Shown piece by piece: positions 24,543-32,269 of a stretch of 32,914 nt of DNA. The notes under the pieces were generated by a model. That model did not search any database. It had not been told where the DNA came from and saw only the letters and a list, made by a program, of their open reading frames with translations. Numbering within the stretch: the stretch's first letter is position 1; every line of letters begins with the position of its first letter. The position numbers and the translations under genes were made by a program. The stretch is from Anoxybacillus thermarum (lineage in GTDB: Bacteria > Bacillota > Bacilli > Bacillales > Anoxybacillaceae): the NCBI RefSeq assembly GCF_000836725.1, contig NZ_JXTH01000030.1:1-32914 (forward strand). The letters run 5' to 3'.

Positions 24543-27212
24543 ATGAATCGTATCGTTAACGCTATTTCATCCCGTCTTAGCCTGCGCAAACCACAGAAAG
24601 AGTCGTTAGAAATTCTTGCCGAAGTGATTGAGCACTTCGGCTTAAATAAACAAAACGCTCCCCAATCATTACAAGAGAAGTTATCTGCTGTTAACGCGAA
24701 CTTTCCAAGCGTAACAGATTTTGAACGCGAATTTCCTTCGCTCTGCTTTGCTTTGGCAACAGGCGTCGGGAAAACACGGCTGATGGGGGCGTTTATTGCT
24801 TATTTACATATGGCGAAAAAAATTCGCAACTTCTTTGTGTTAGCACCGAACTTAACGATTTATGAAAAATTAATTCAAGATTTTACACCAAATACACCAA
24901 AGTATGTATTTAAGGGGCTTTCATCGTTCGCAAATAAACAGCCAAATATTATTACAGGGGATAACTATGAACAACAAGCCCTCTTTTTAGAAGATCCTCT
25001 AGCTGTAAATATTAATATTTTCAATATATCTAAGATTAACAGCGAAGTAAGGGGAGGAAAATCGCCGCGTATTAAACGGTTAAGCGAATATTTAGGACAG
25101 AGCTATTACGATTATTTAAAATCGCTTCCTGATCTTGTGCTTCTAATGGACGAATCGCATCGCTATCGTGCAACGGCAGGGGTAAAAGCGATTAACGAGT
25201 TAAACCCGATTCTCGGTTTGGAATTAACCGCGACGCCGCAAGTCGAGAGCGGAAGCAAAACGATTCCGTTTAAAAACGTGATTTACAGCTACCCTCTTTA
25301 TAAAGCGATGGAAGATGGGTATGTAAAAGAACCTGCGGTTGCCACGAGAGAAAACTTTAATCCAGAGAAATTAAATCAGGAGCAGTTAGAACGGTTAAAA
25401 CTTGAAGACGGCGTTCGAGTTCATGAGGAAACAAAACTAGAATTAGAATTATATGCGCGTGAAAATAACGAAAAATTAGTAAAGCCGTTTATTCTTGTTG
25501 TGGCTCAAGATACAAAACATGCAGAAGATCTCATGAATATGATGGAAAGCGACGATTTTTTTGAGGGGCGTTATAAAGGAAAAGTCATTACCGTTCATTC
25601 CAATCAGCGTGGGGAAGAAAAAGATGAAACCATTAAGGAACTGTTAGCACTTGAAGACCCTCATTCAAAAGTAGAAATTGTTATCCATGTGAATATGTTA
25701 AAGGAAGGTTGGGACGTCACCAATTTATATACGATTATTCCACTTCGTGCGGCAAACTCAAAGACGCTAGTTGAACAATCGATTGGCCGCGGTCTTCGTC
25801 TTCCGTATGGAAAACGAACAGGTGTGCCAGCGGTTGATCGTTTAACGATTATTGCCCATGATAAATTCCAAGAAATTATTGATGAAGCGAACAACCCTAA
25901 TTCTGTTATCCGCCGTGGTGTTGTCATTGGCCGTGATATAGCGCAGACAGAGAAGAAAATCGTTGTTGTGGAATCAAAAGTAGAAGCTACACTTATTGAA
26001 CAACTTGTTGGTGAAAATAAACCCGTTACTCCTGAGGAAGAAAAGAAAATTGAACTGAGGAAAAGCATTGCAGAAACTGTGGTGAAAACGATTGCGAATA
26101 AACAAACGTTGTATAGTTCCAAGCAATTAAAAGACCCGTCAGTCCAACAGCAGATCATTCATGAAGTCAATGAACTTTATACATCGTCCCAGTTGTCTTG
26201 GTTTGAAGAAGAGCCGCAAAAAATCGTGGAAAACATGGTCGCACAGGCGGTTGAGTTAATTCCTGATTTGTCGATTGAAATTCCAAGGGTGATTTTACAA
26301 CCGACAGGCGACATTTCATGGGGGTATCACGATTTTGATTTAGATTGTAGTGCGATTCCGAAATTGCAACCAGTTGCGGAAAATATTTTAATTGAGCATT
26401 TACGTACTCATGAACGGGAATTATTACAAATCAAAAAAGACGTCCAAGGAACAGAAGAGCATTTAGAAAATTATATTGTGTTTCATCTCATAGATTATCC
26501 GAACATTTCGTATGATGACCATGCGGAATTGTTATATAAACTATCAGGACAACTCATTGATTATCTTCGTAGTTATTTGAAAGAGGATGATGTAAAAAAT
26601 GTTGTTATTTACAATGCACAACGACTAGCTCAACTTATTTATGTACAAATGAAAGCACATTATTATGAAGAGCAAACGAATTATGAAGTGATTGTTCGGG
26701 TAGGATTCGACACATTAAAGAGCAACGTAGTAACCGTCGATGCTGATGAAGAAGTGCGCGATTTTCGCCAACCTATTACGAATAAATCCTCGATTCGTGG
26801 CATGTGCTTTGGCGGCTTTACAAAATGCTTATATCGAACGCAAAAATTCGAGTCCGACGCAGAACGAAAATTCGCTACCATTTGTGAAAGCGATCCATCC
26901 GTTTTAAAATGGCTGAAACCAACGCAAAACCATATCAAAATTTACTACAACCAGACAAAGGCATACATTCCAGACTTTATTGTTGAAACGATTGACAAAA
27001 TGTATATATGTGAGATCAAAGCGGCCAATAAAATCGAAGACGATAAAGAAGTCAAAGCGAAAGCGAAAGCAGCGATCACGTGGTGCCAACACGCTTCCGA
27101 CCACGCCCGCGAAAACAGCGGGAAAGAATGGGTATACTTGCTAATCCCACACGATGATGTTGATTCGAATAAGACGATAAAAGGGTTGGAGGCACTATAC
27201 AGACAAAATTAG
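24543..27212 (+). CDS. Res-type DEAD/DEAH helicase with C-terminal PD-(D/E)XK nuclease
   Basis: The product is an 889-aa restriction-subunit-like protein. Walker A is ATGVGKT (72-78), motif II DESH near residue 203, motif III LTATP near 228, and motif VI SIGRGLRLPYGKRTG. The C-terminal nuclease core is IPDF near 810 followed by CEIKAA near 823-828, the PD-x(n)-ExK pattern of type III Res subunits. GGGGAAGAGG precedes the ATG. It would cut DNA in an ATP-dependent way with the Mod-type protein. It is the last gene of the operon, and a strong terminator follows. A shortened, diverged copy of its 3' end lies at 28499-28609. Confidence 0.9.
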   Translation: MNRIVNAISSRLSLRKPQKESLEILAEVIEHFGLNKQNAPQSLQEKLSAVNANFPSVTDFEREFPSLCFALATGVGKTRLMGAFIAYLHMAKKIRNFFVLAPNLTIYEKLIQDFTPNTPKYVFKGLSSFANKQPNIITGDNYEQQALFLEDPLAVNINIFNISKINSEVRGGKSPRIKRLSEYLGQSYYDYLKSLPDLVLLMDESHRYRATAGVKAINELNPILGLELTATPQVESGSKTIPFKNVIYSYPLYKAMEDGYVKEPAVATRENFNPEKLNQEQLERLKLEDGVRVHEETKLELELYARENNEKLVKPFILVVAQDTKHAEDLMNMMESDDFFEGRYKGKVITVHSNQRGEEKDETIKELLALEDPHSKVEIVIHVNMLKEGWDVTNLYTIIPLRAANSKTLVEQSIGRGLRLPYGKRTGVPAVDRLTIIAHDKFQEIIDEANNPNSVIRRGVVIGRDIAQTEKKIVVVESKVEATLIEQLVGENKPVTPEEEKKIELRKSIAETVVKTIANKQTLYSSKQLKDPSVQQQIIHEVNELYTSSQLSWFEEEPQKIVENMVAQAVELIPDLSIEIPRVILQPTGDISWGYHDFDLDCSAIPKLQPVAENILIEHLRTHERELLQIKKDVQGTEEHLENYIVFHLIDYPNISYDDHAELLYKLSGQLIDYLRSYLKEDDVKNVVIYNAQRLAQLIYVQMKAHYYEEQTNYEVIVRVGFDTLKSNVVTVDADEEVRDFRQPITNKSSIRGMCFGGFTKCLYRTQKFESDAERKFATICESDPSVLKWLKPTQNHIKIYYNQTKAYIPDFIVETIDKMYICEIKAANKIEDDKEVKAKAKAAITWCQHASDHARENSGKEWVYLLIPHDDVDSNKTIKGLEALYRQN

Positions 27213-27247
27213 CGAAGGAAGATACAACTCAGCCATATCTATTTACG

Positions 27248-27278
27248 ACAGAAGTTGCTAAAACTTCTGTCTTTTTTT
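27248..27278 (+). terminator. terminator of the restriction operon
   Basis: ACAGAAGTT (27248-27256) pairs with AACTTCTGT (27262-27270), and seven T follow at 27272-27278. It separates the SNF2-mod-res operon from mrr. Confidence 0.92.
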
Positions 27279-27532
27279 ATTTTATGACAAGATTCGACAG
27301 AATTTTTTGTGGAATTTATGTAGGATAAGGATAGACGTTTTTAACGAGAGTAGAGAGTGGTATGGGGACTTTCCCATATCGTAGTTAAACTTAGGTACAT
27401 TTATAAAATCGATCACTATTATTTAATGCTGTTGCTGATGCAAGTACGCGCGCTGATATAGGGGATACTATCCTTTACGAAGAAAAATGATCACAAAAAA
27501 TTTATAACGATCGAATGCACAAAGAGGTGAAG
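27279..27532 (+). other. intergenic region before mrr
   Basis: This stretch of 254 bases has no convincing gene. It holds a small hairpin (TATGGG 27361-27366 with CCCATA 27373-27378). No clear promoter with both boxes was seen, although mrr must have one here because a terminator precedes it. The ribosome site AGAGGTGA lies at 27523-27530. Confidence 0.4.
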
Positions 27533-28462
27533 ATGGTGGCTGTTCCGGATTATCAAAGCTTCATGCTTCCATTACTAAAAATTTTAGGTGATCAGAAAGA
27601 GCACAGTTTAAAAGAAATCATGGAAAAATTAGCATCGGAGTTTAACCTTTCAAAAGAAGAGCAAAAAGAGCTTTTGCCCAGTGGAAGACAATCGAAGTTT
27701 GTAAATCGAGTTGGATGGGCAAGAACTTATTTAAAAAAAGCGGGACTCCTTAAAAATGTTTCGAGAGGGATTTTCATTATTACTGAACGCGGTCTGGATG
27801 TTTTGAAAAGCAATCCGCCTGCCATCGACGTGAAATACTTAGAGCAATTTCCTGAATTTATTGAGTTTAGAAATGCCACAAAAAATGAAAATGGAGATAG
27901 TAAAGATAAGACAATGTCTGTTGTTTACAGTACGAATGGGACTCCAGAAGAGATTCTCGAATCTAGTTACCAAACTTTAAGACAGGAACTCGCAAATGAA
28001 CTGCTCGAGCGCATCAAAAAATGTTCCCCAGCATTTTTTGAAAAACTTGTGGTCGACTTGTTAGTAGCTATGGGATACGGTGGCTCGCGGAGCGATGCAG
28101 GACGTGCGATCGGGAAAAGTGGGGATGAAGGAATTGATGGTATTATCAATGAGGACAAACTAGGGTTGGACGTCGTTTACATTCAAGCTAAACGTTGGGA
28201 AAATACTGTTGGTCGTCCCGTTGTTCAAGCGTTTGCTGGCAGCTTAGAAGGGCAAAGAGCAAGGAAAGGGGTTCTCATTACGACCTCAACATTCTCGCAA
28301 GAAGCAAAGGACTACGTGAAAGTCATTGAAAAGAAAATTGTTTTAATTGATGGCGAAAGACTTGCTCAATTAATGATTGACCACGATATTGGAGTATCAG
28401 AACAAGCAAGATATATTGTTAAAAGAATTGATATCGATTATTTTGGAGACGAGGAGATTTGA
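27533..28462 (+). CDS. mrr: Mrr-type restriction endonuclease
   Basis: This 309-aa enzyme of the Mrr family is predicted to cut modified (methylated) DNA. The N-terminal ~100 residues form a winged-helix domain (MLPLLKILGDQKEHSLKEIM, VNRVGWARTYLKKAGLL). The C-terminal half is the Mrr_cat nuclease, FFEKLVVDLLVAMGYGG, GDEGIDGII (about residues 196-204) and YIQAKRWEN (about 215-223), giving the D-x(n)-QxK active site. ATG 27533 or GTG 27536 is the likely start because AGAGGTGA (27523-27530) precedes them; ATG 27515 lies upstream of that site. It is separated from the Mod/Res operon by a terminator, so it is an independent defence gene; it must tolerate the methylation made by the neighbouring Mod. 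Confidence 0.88.
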   Translation: MVAVPDYQSFMLPLLKILGDQKEHSLKEIMEKLASEFNLSKEEQKELLPSGRQSKFVNRVGWARTYLKKAGLLKNVSRGIFIITERGLDVLKSNPPAIDVKYLEQFPEFIEFRNATKNENGDSKDKTMSVVYSTNGTPEEILESSYQTLRQELANELLERIKKCSPAFFEKLVVDLLVAMGYGGSRSDAGRAIGKSGDEGIDGIINEDKLGLDVVYIQAKRWENTVGRPVVQAFAGSLEGQRARKGVLITTSTFSQEAKDYVKVIEKKIVLIDGERLAQLMIDHDIGVSEQARYIVKRIDIDYFGDEEI

Positions 28463-28498
28463 TCGGCCAACTCGGTTTGGTGCTTATGCCCCGAAAAC

Positions 28499-28609
28499 AA
28501 AATTGAAGACGATAAAGAAGTTAGAGCAAAAGCTAAAGCAGCGATCACTTGGTGCCAACACGTTTCCGACTACGCCCGCGAAAACAACGGGAAAGAATGG
28601 ATATACTGG
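28499..28609 (+). pseudogene. remnant of a second res gene 3' end
   Basis: About 110 bases are roughly 90% identical to the 3' part of the res gene at 27030-27140. Read in frame they give NKIEDDKEVRAKAKAAITWC and then QHVSDYARENNGKEWIYW, almost the same as the Res C-terminus. Most differences are silent or conservative, so this was a functional coding copy. No start or upstream helicase part is present; the homology begins about 37 bases after the mrr stop. It is a relic of a second Res locus, or of a recombination between two. Confidence 0.85.
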
Positions 28610-28666
28610 TACGGTGCCTGTCACGCCCCGAGGATTGGCGAGATTTGTAGAAATAGAGAGTCATAG
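28610..28666 (+). repeat. dispersed ~55-bp repeat, copy 1
   Basis: This unit begins TACGGTGCC, has CGCCCCGA and then GAGATTTGTAGAA, and matches 29831-29884 in the same order and orientation. It starts exactly where the res remnant ends. A stem follows (AGAGAGTCA 28655-28663 with TGACTCTCT 28690-28698) with a T-rich tail, a probable terminator. The GGTGCCTGTCAC core resembles a repetitive sequence of bacilli, from memory only. Confidence 0.7.
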
Positions 28667-28698
28667 CGCGTGTACTCCTCCGTGATCTTTGACTCTCT

Positions 28699-28973
28699 TT
28701 ACTTTTTATTGTAGGAAATGTGCCTTCACATTTTGAAATTCAAATTGTTCCTTTAGGGACGCCTGCGATACGATTAGGGTTGGCTGTTTTTGTTCTCGCT
28801 GTTGAAAAAGTGTATTTTGCGTTTTCACATTGCAGCAAGCGGGTTGAGAAATATCTTGTTGCGGAAGGAGTATTTTGAGAATATTTTGGTGATGAGGTCA
28901 CGAATGTCGTTAATGGAGATGTCGTGTAATACGTAAAGGGTAATATGTTCGAATAAAAATGCTAACGTTCTTT
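28699..28973. other. gap between the repeat and the PIN toxin gene
   Basis: No complete gene is supported. One plus-strand frame from about 28719 reads VPSHFEIQIVPLGTPAIRLG and continues to a TGA near 28878. It then continues in the same frame as EYFGDEVTNVVNGDVV. This may be a decayed gene, but no family is recognised and there is no clear ribosome site. Confidence 0.3.
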
Positions 28974-29471
28974 CTAAACCCCTCTGCTTTCGATATAGGC
29001 TTTGACAAATTCGCCGTAAGCTTTCTTATCCATTATGGGATTTACATAATTTAACTTTCGATCTTTATAAGTATAGTTCTCTCGAATCCAGCGAAAGTCT
29101 TTATCGTTATTACTAACTAATGTGGCATTATGTATAAGAGCTGCAGCTGCAACAAGAGCGTCTGGTGCTTTAATACTCTTTTTGCGTGTACGATCGGCTC
29201 TTGCTTTCCTTCTTATGTCAGCTGCTAGCTCTGTATCTTCTCTAGTGATGTCATAAATTTGATCAGCCAGTTGAATATATCCTTTTCTATTTTCTCTTAT
29301 GTCAGGATCTGTTTCGATTTCGAAATGAGACATGATCTCCATCTCAATCAAGGTAGTCATAATAATCTCTGCCTCATCTTCAATTAGCTGTTCGATGAAC
29401 TCCACTGCATCAGGGTAACTCATTTCATGTGCCGCATATATATTTGTATCAATTAGTATTTTTGTTGACAC
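28974..29471 (-). CDS. PIN-domain RNase, probable toxin
   Basis: The product is a 165-aa PIN-fold protein of the VapC type. Metal-binding acids appear at D8 (ILIDTN), E43 (TLIEMEI), D104 (KAPDALVAAAA) and D123/D125 (VSNNDKDF). The likely activity is metal-dependent RNA cleavage. Its start lies 3 bases after the stop of a 98-aa basic protein on the same strand, the usual antitoxin-then-toxin order. The pair is bracketed by two direct repeats (28610 and 29831), which suggests movement as a cassette. Confidence 0.85.
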   Translation of the reverse strand: MSTKILIDTNIYAAHEMSYPDAVEFIEQLIEDEAEIIMTTLIEMEIMSHFEIETDPDIRENRKGYIQLADQIYDITREDTELAADIRRKARADRTRKKSIKAPDALVAAAALIHNATLVSNNDKDFRWIRENYTYKDRKLNYVNPIMDKKAYGEFVKAYIESRGV

Positions 29472-29474
29472 TGC

Positions 29475-29771
29475 TTAATCCTCCCACTCTTCCCTGTTTG
29501 CAATTCTCAATGATTCCAACACGCCTTCTTTGCTAAATAACTTTCCACTACCAGCTAGACGTTTGTGTAACGCTTTTTTTTCTTCTTTGGTTAGTTTTTT
29601 CTTTTCAGGTCGCACTTGAATGACCTCCTTCATTTGCCCTTCTGTTAGAACAGGCACTTCGATTCGGTAATGATGACGGTTCTGACGCACGATTCTCTTT
29701 AAAATTGGTCGTTTTGCTGTTCCAGTTGTTATATGATAGGCGCCACGGTTCCCTTTTTTGTTAGTTCTCAT
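29475..29771 (-). CDS. putative antitoxin of the PIN toxin
   Basis: The product is a 98-aa, highly basic protein (start MRTNKKGNRGAYHITTGTAK) with an acidic C-terminus (SLRIANREEWED) typical of a toxin-binding tail. AAGGTGGGA lies 5 bases before the ATG. No standard VapB/AbrB/MazE DNA-binding motif was recognised; residues 25-45 (RIVRQNRHHYRIEVPVLTEG) could form a small beta domain. The antitoxin role is inferred from its place directly upstream of, and 3 bases from, the PIN gene. Confidence 0.65.
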   Translation of the reverse strand: MRTNKKGNRGAYHITTGTAKRPILKRIVRQNRHHYRIEVPVLTEGQMKEVIQVRPEKKKLTKEEKKALHKRLAGSGKLFSKEGVLESLRIANREEWED

Positions 29772-29803
29772 TTGTATCCCACCTTGGTTGAGGTTTTATA
29801 CAC

Positions 29804-29812
29804 ATTATACCA
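29804..29812 (-). promoter_or_regulatory. extended -10 promoter of the PIN toxin-antitoxin pair
   Basis: On the minus strand TGGTATAAT reads from 29812 to 29804, a perfect extended -10, about 33 bases before the antitoxin ATG. No strong -35 was seen. It lies at the inner edge of repeat copy 2. Confidence 0.6.
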
Positions 29813-29830
29813 TATTTCAAGAAGTCATGA

Positions 29831-29884
29831 TACGGTGCCACCGCCCCGAAGCATGCCGAGATTTGTAGAAGCAGGGAGTGATAG
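29831..29884 (+). repeat. dispersed ~55-bp repeat, copy 2
   Basis: This is a direct copy of 28610-28666 (TACGGTGCC, CGCCCCGA, GAGATTTGTAGAA, GAGT.ATAG) with a 2-3 base deletion and a few changes. It lies just outside the promoter of the PIN pair and upstream of the Rpn-type gene. Confidence 0.7.
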
Positions 29885-29901
29885 TTTTCTCTCTGCTTTT
29901 T
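29871..29901 (+). terminator. terminator-like hairpin at the end of repeat copy 2
   Basis: GCAGGGAG (29871-29878) pairs with CTCTCTGC (29889-29896) with one G-U pair, and five T follow at 29897-29901. No gene ends here on the plus strand, so it probably came with the repeat. Confidence 0.6.
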
Positions 29902-29971
29902 CCATTTCTAAAGAAGGAACATCACCAATTTTGTCGAAAATACACCACAAAATAGAAAGCGAGGTGCATAT

Positions 29972-30838
29972 ATGGCCATTGACCATGATCGGTTGTTTAA
30001 AGAGTTGATTACGACGTTTTTTGAAGAGTTTCTTCTTCTTTTTTTCCCGCATGTGCATGAGCATATCGACTTTCAGCACGTGTCGTTTTTGTCGGAAGAA
30101 TTGTTCACCGATGTGACGGCGGGGGAGAAGTATCGCGTCGATTTGCTTGTTCAGACGAAGTTGAAAGGGGAGGATAGCCTCATTATTGTCCATATCGAAA
30201 ATCAAAGTTACGTGCAGCCATCGTTTCCAGAGCGAATGTTTATTTACTTTAGCCGCTTGTTTGAAAAATACCGAAAGCGGATGTTGCCGATTGCCGTATT
30301 TAGCTACGACTATCTTCGCTATGAGCCTTCATCGTTTACGCTCCAATTCCCGTTTTTCGATGTACTTCAATTCCGATTTCTTACTGTTGAGTTGCGCAAA
30401 CAAAACTGGCGTGATTACATTCGCCACGACAACCCAATCGCCGCTGCGCTGTTAAGCAAAATGGGGTATACTGAAAGTGAACGGGTAGAACTGAAAAAAC
30501 AGTTTTTACGCATGATCGTACGCATGGAATTAGACGAAGCAAAGCAACGATTGTTAATCGGCTTTTTCGAAACATATGTTAGGCTGTCGGATGAAGAAGA
30601 ACAACAATTGCGAAACGAGGTGAATGAAATGGAAACGAAAGAAAAAGAACAAGTGTTGGATTTAATCATTTCATATGAGAAAAAAGCGCTAGAGAAGGGT
30701 TTGAAAGAAGGCGTGGAACGAGGGTTACAACAAGAAAAACGCCAAATCGCGAAAAAGATGCTGGAAAAAGGCTACGACGTACAGACAATTCATGAACTAA
30801 CGGAGTTGTCTGTGGAAGAGATTGAGGGGTTGAAGTGA
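29972..30838 (+). CDS. Rpn-family (PD-(D/E)XK) recombination-promoting nuclease/transposase-like protein
   Basis: The product is a 288-aa protein. It starts MAIDHDRLFKELITTFFEEF, as in the Rpn/YhgA-like and related DUF families. The nuclease core is RVDLLVQTKLK (D57) and IIVHIENQ (E76, Q78), a PD-(D/E)XK variant with Q in place of K. The C-terminus is helical and charged (KALEKGLKEGVERGLQQEKR), ending in a short repeat-like ELTELSVEEIEGLK. E. coli Rpn proteins promote recombination and cut DNA; recent work also links relatives to phage defence. GAGGTG at 29961-29966 precedes the ATG. It has no operon partner and is followed by a terminator. Confidence 0.82.
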   Translation: MAIDHDRLFKELITTFFEEFLLLFFPHVHEHIDFQHVSFLSEELFTDVTAGEKYRVDLLVQTKLKGEDSLIIVHIENQSYVQPSFPERMFIYFSRLFEKYRKRMLPIAVFSYDYLRYEPSSFTLQFPFFDVLQFRFLTVELRKQNWRDYIRHDNPIAAALLSKMGYTESERVELKKQFLRMIVRMELDEAKQRLLIGFFETYVRLSDEEEQQLRNEVNEMETKEKEQVLDLIISYEKKALEKGLKEGVERGLQQEKRQIAKKMLEKGYDVQTIHELTELSVEEIEGLK

Positions 30839-30934
30839 TGTCATCTCTTGTCTGAAATTGTATCAACAGCGTCTCCCTGCCTTTTTAGATGAGTGGAAGA
30901 AGCATTGGGATTAGGATTAGAAAGTGGTTGCTAA

Positions 30935-30963
30935 GGCGATGCATATTCGCACCGCCTATTTTT
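30935..30963. terminator. terminator after the Rpn-type gene
   Basis: GGCGATGC (30935-30942) pairs with GCACCGCC (30949-30956) with one G-U pair, followed by TATTTTT. The hepT gene converges on it and its stop lies in the right arm. Confidence 0.8.
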
Positions 30964-31363
30964 GTCCAACAATTGCTTTCGTAAACTCGGTGAAGTCTGT
31001 CAAATGGGTGTCGAGTATTTTTTGTAAAATCGTCAAGTTCAGTTCTTGATAGTCATGCACGGCGATATTACGAAATCCGACCATCGCTTTCATTTTCTGT
31101 GACAAGGATGAAGAGATGATTCCGTGTTGTTCTAAAAGGGTAAAAGCGTCTCGGCTTGTTTGTGGCAGTCCGAGCTTTTTTTGTGCAACGACGTGCATCG
31201 CTAAGTCAATGCTTGCTTCACACGCCCGTTGGAGGTTGAGGACAATGGAATCTTGCTTTGTGTAATTCTCCAAATGTTTTGGGTTGTTTTCATATTCTTC
31301 GTGAATGCGTTTCAGACACCGTTCGATGACACTGATTTTATTTAGGATGACATCATGAATCAT
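30956..31363 (-). CDS. hepT: HepT-like HEPN RNase toxin
   Basis: The product is a 135-aa HEPN-domain protein (DUF86). The active-site motif R-x4-H-x-Y appears as RNIAVHDY at residues 98-105. HepT toxins cut RNA and are silenced when their MntA partner adds AMP to the Tyr of this motif. ATG 31363 is preferred over the TTG at 31384 because AAAGTGGG lies 7 bases before it and the protein then starts as family members do (MIHDVILNKISVIERCL). Its start overlaps the end of mntA by about 11 bases, so the two are translationally coupled. Confidence 0.88.
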   Translation of the reverse strand: MIHDVILNKISVIERCLKRIHEEYENNPKHLENYTKQDSIVLNLQRACEASIDLAMHVVAQKKLGLPQTSRDAFTLLEQHGIISSSLSQKMKAMVGFRNIAVHDYQELNLTILQKILDTHLTDFTEFTKAIVGQK

Positions 31364-31748
31364 AAACCGACCCACTTTCCGCAATGTTTCGCAAAATCTC
31401 TGCTCGTTCCTCGTTTAGTTTTGCATACATTTTTAGCACTAGCCATTCAAATTCTGCCCTTTTTTGTTCGCTTGCACAATAGATGACCTTACCGCTACTG
31501 ACGATTTGTGCTTGAAAAACGGTGCTCGCTTCTTTTAAATCGATGAGATCGACGTCTCGCTGTAATCGCTCTGCCAATTGTTGCGCGAGCATAAAGCGTT
31601 CATAGTGGTCTAATGATCGTTCATCGCTCAAAAAAGCAATATCAATGTCGCTATCGTGGCGAATATGTCCTGTTGCTGCTGATCCGAACAAATAAATGAC
31701 AGAAGGGGAGACCGCATTCTTTAATGTTTCCACAATGATTTGTTCCAT
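31353..31748 (-). CDS. mntA: MntA-like nucleotidyltransferase antitoxin
   Basis: The product is a 131-aa minimal nucleotidyltransferase. The motif GSx10DxD is complete (GSAATGHIRHDSDIDIAF; G22, S23, D34, D36), so AMP transfer to HepT should be possible. AAAGGACGGTGA precedes the ATG on the minus strand. It is the first gene of the pair with hepT. The pair sits at the right edge of the accessory island. Confidence 0.9.
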   Translation of the reverse strand: MEQIIVETLKNAVSPSVIYLFGSAATGHIRHDSDIDIAFLSDERSLDHYERFMLAQQLAERLQRDVDLIDLKEASTVFQAQIVSSGKVIYCASEQKRAEFEWLVLKMYAKLNEERAEILRNIAESGSVYDS

Positions 31749-32266
31749 CTGGTCACCGTCCTTTTATTTCCATGCTATTACAATTATATGATTTTCGGTT
31801 GTGTGTGTCACGTCCCTATAGAAAACTTAGTTTTTTATGTGATTACAACGTTATTCCAAAGGATGGCCGCCTCTTTTGATCACCATTTGCTACAGTCATA
31901 TGAAGTGTTTTGTTACTTAATTATTCAAAGTATTCACATGTTATACTAATTATAAGTCGCTAGAGGATCTGGTTTTGTCAGATTTTGGGGAATGGCTATT
32001 ACTAGTTATGAATGACGAAGAAGAGATAGTTGCCAAACATTCATTTATAGTAAAAAATATCGCATTCACATATACATCCAAGAGGTGTTCGTCAATGAAC
32101 GAAAACATACTCTTTTAGTTTCGTTTTCAATCACTCTGGCTTTTTTTCTCCTTATTGAACTTTTATTCAAAAAAAGAAAAGGGATAAAGTTTCGATTCGA
32201 TCTTTTGTTGTGAAGTTTGTTAGCATCGTTATTTTTGTTTACATAATAAAGTTAACCATTTTATAA
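31749..32266. other. AT-rich region with no convincing gene
   Basis: No frame here has both a ribosome site and a recognisable product. One open plus-strand stretch (about 31933-32119) reads SLEDLVLSDFGEWLLLVMND and then EEEIVAKHSFIVKNIAFTYT, which looks more coding-like than chance, but it has no start and matches nothing recognised. It could be the tail of a lost gene. Confidence 0.4.
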
Positions 32267-32269
32267 AGG

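Noticed and set aside
20041-27212. Calling the operon DISARM or BREX
   Set aside because: No drmA/drmB (DUF1998), phospholipase-D drmC, pglZ or brxC-like gene is present; only the SNF2 and methylase types are shared with DISARM.
28719-28926. A gene reading VPSHFEIQIVPLG
   Set aside because: It is interrupted by TGA, has no clear ribosome site and matches no recognised family; listed only as a possible relic.
31740-31949. Plus-strand frame MFHLVTVLLFPCYY and the frame at 32314-32523
   Set aside because: No ribosome site, AT-rich chance composition, and the second runs through the IS605-like hairpin.
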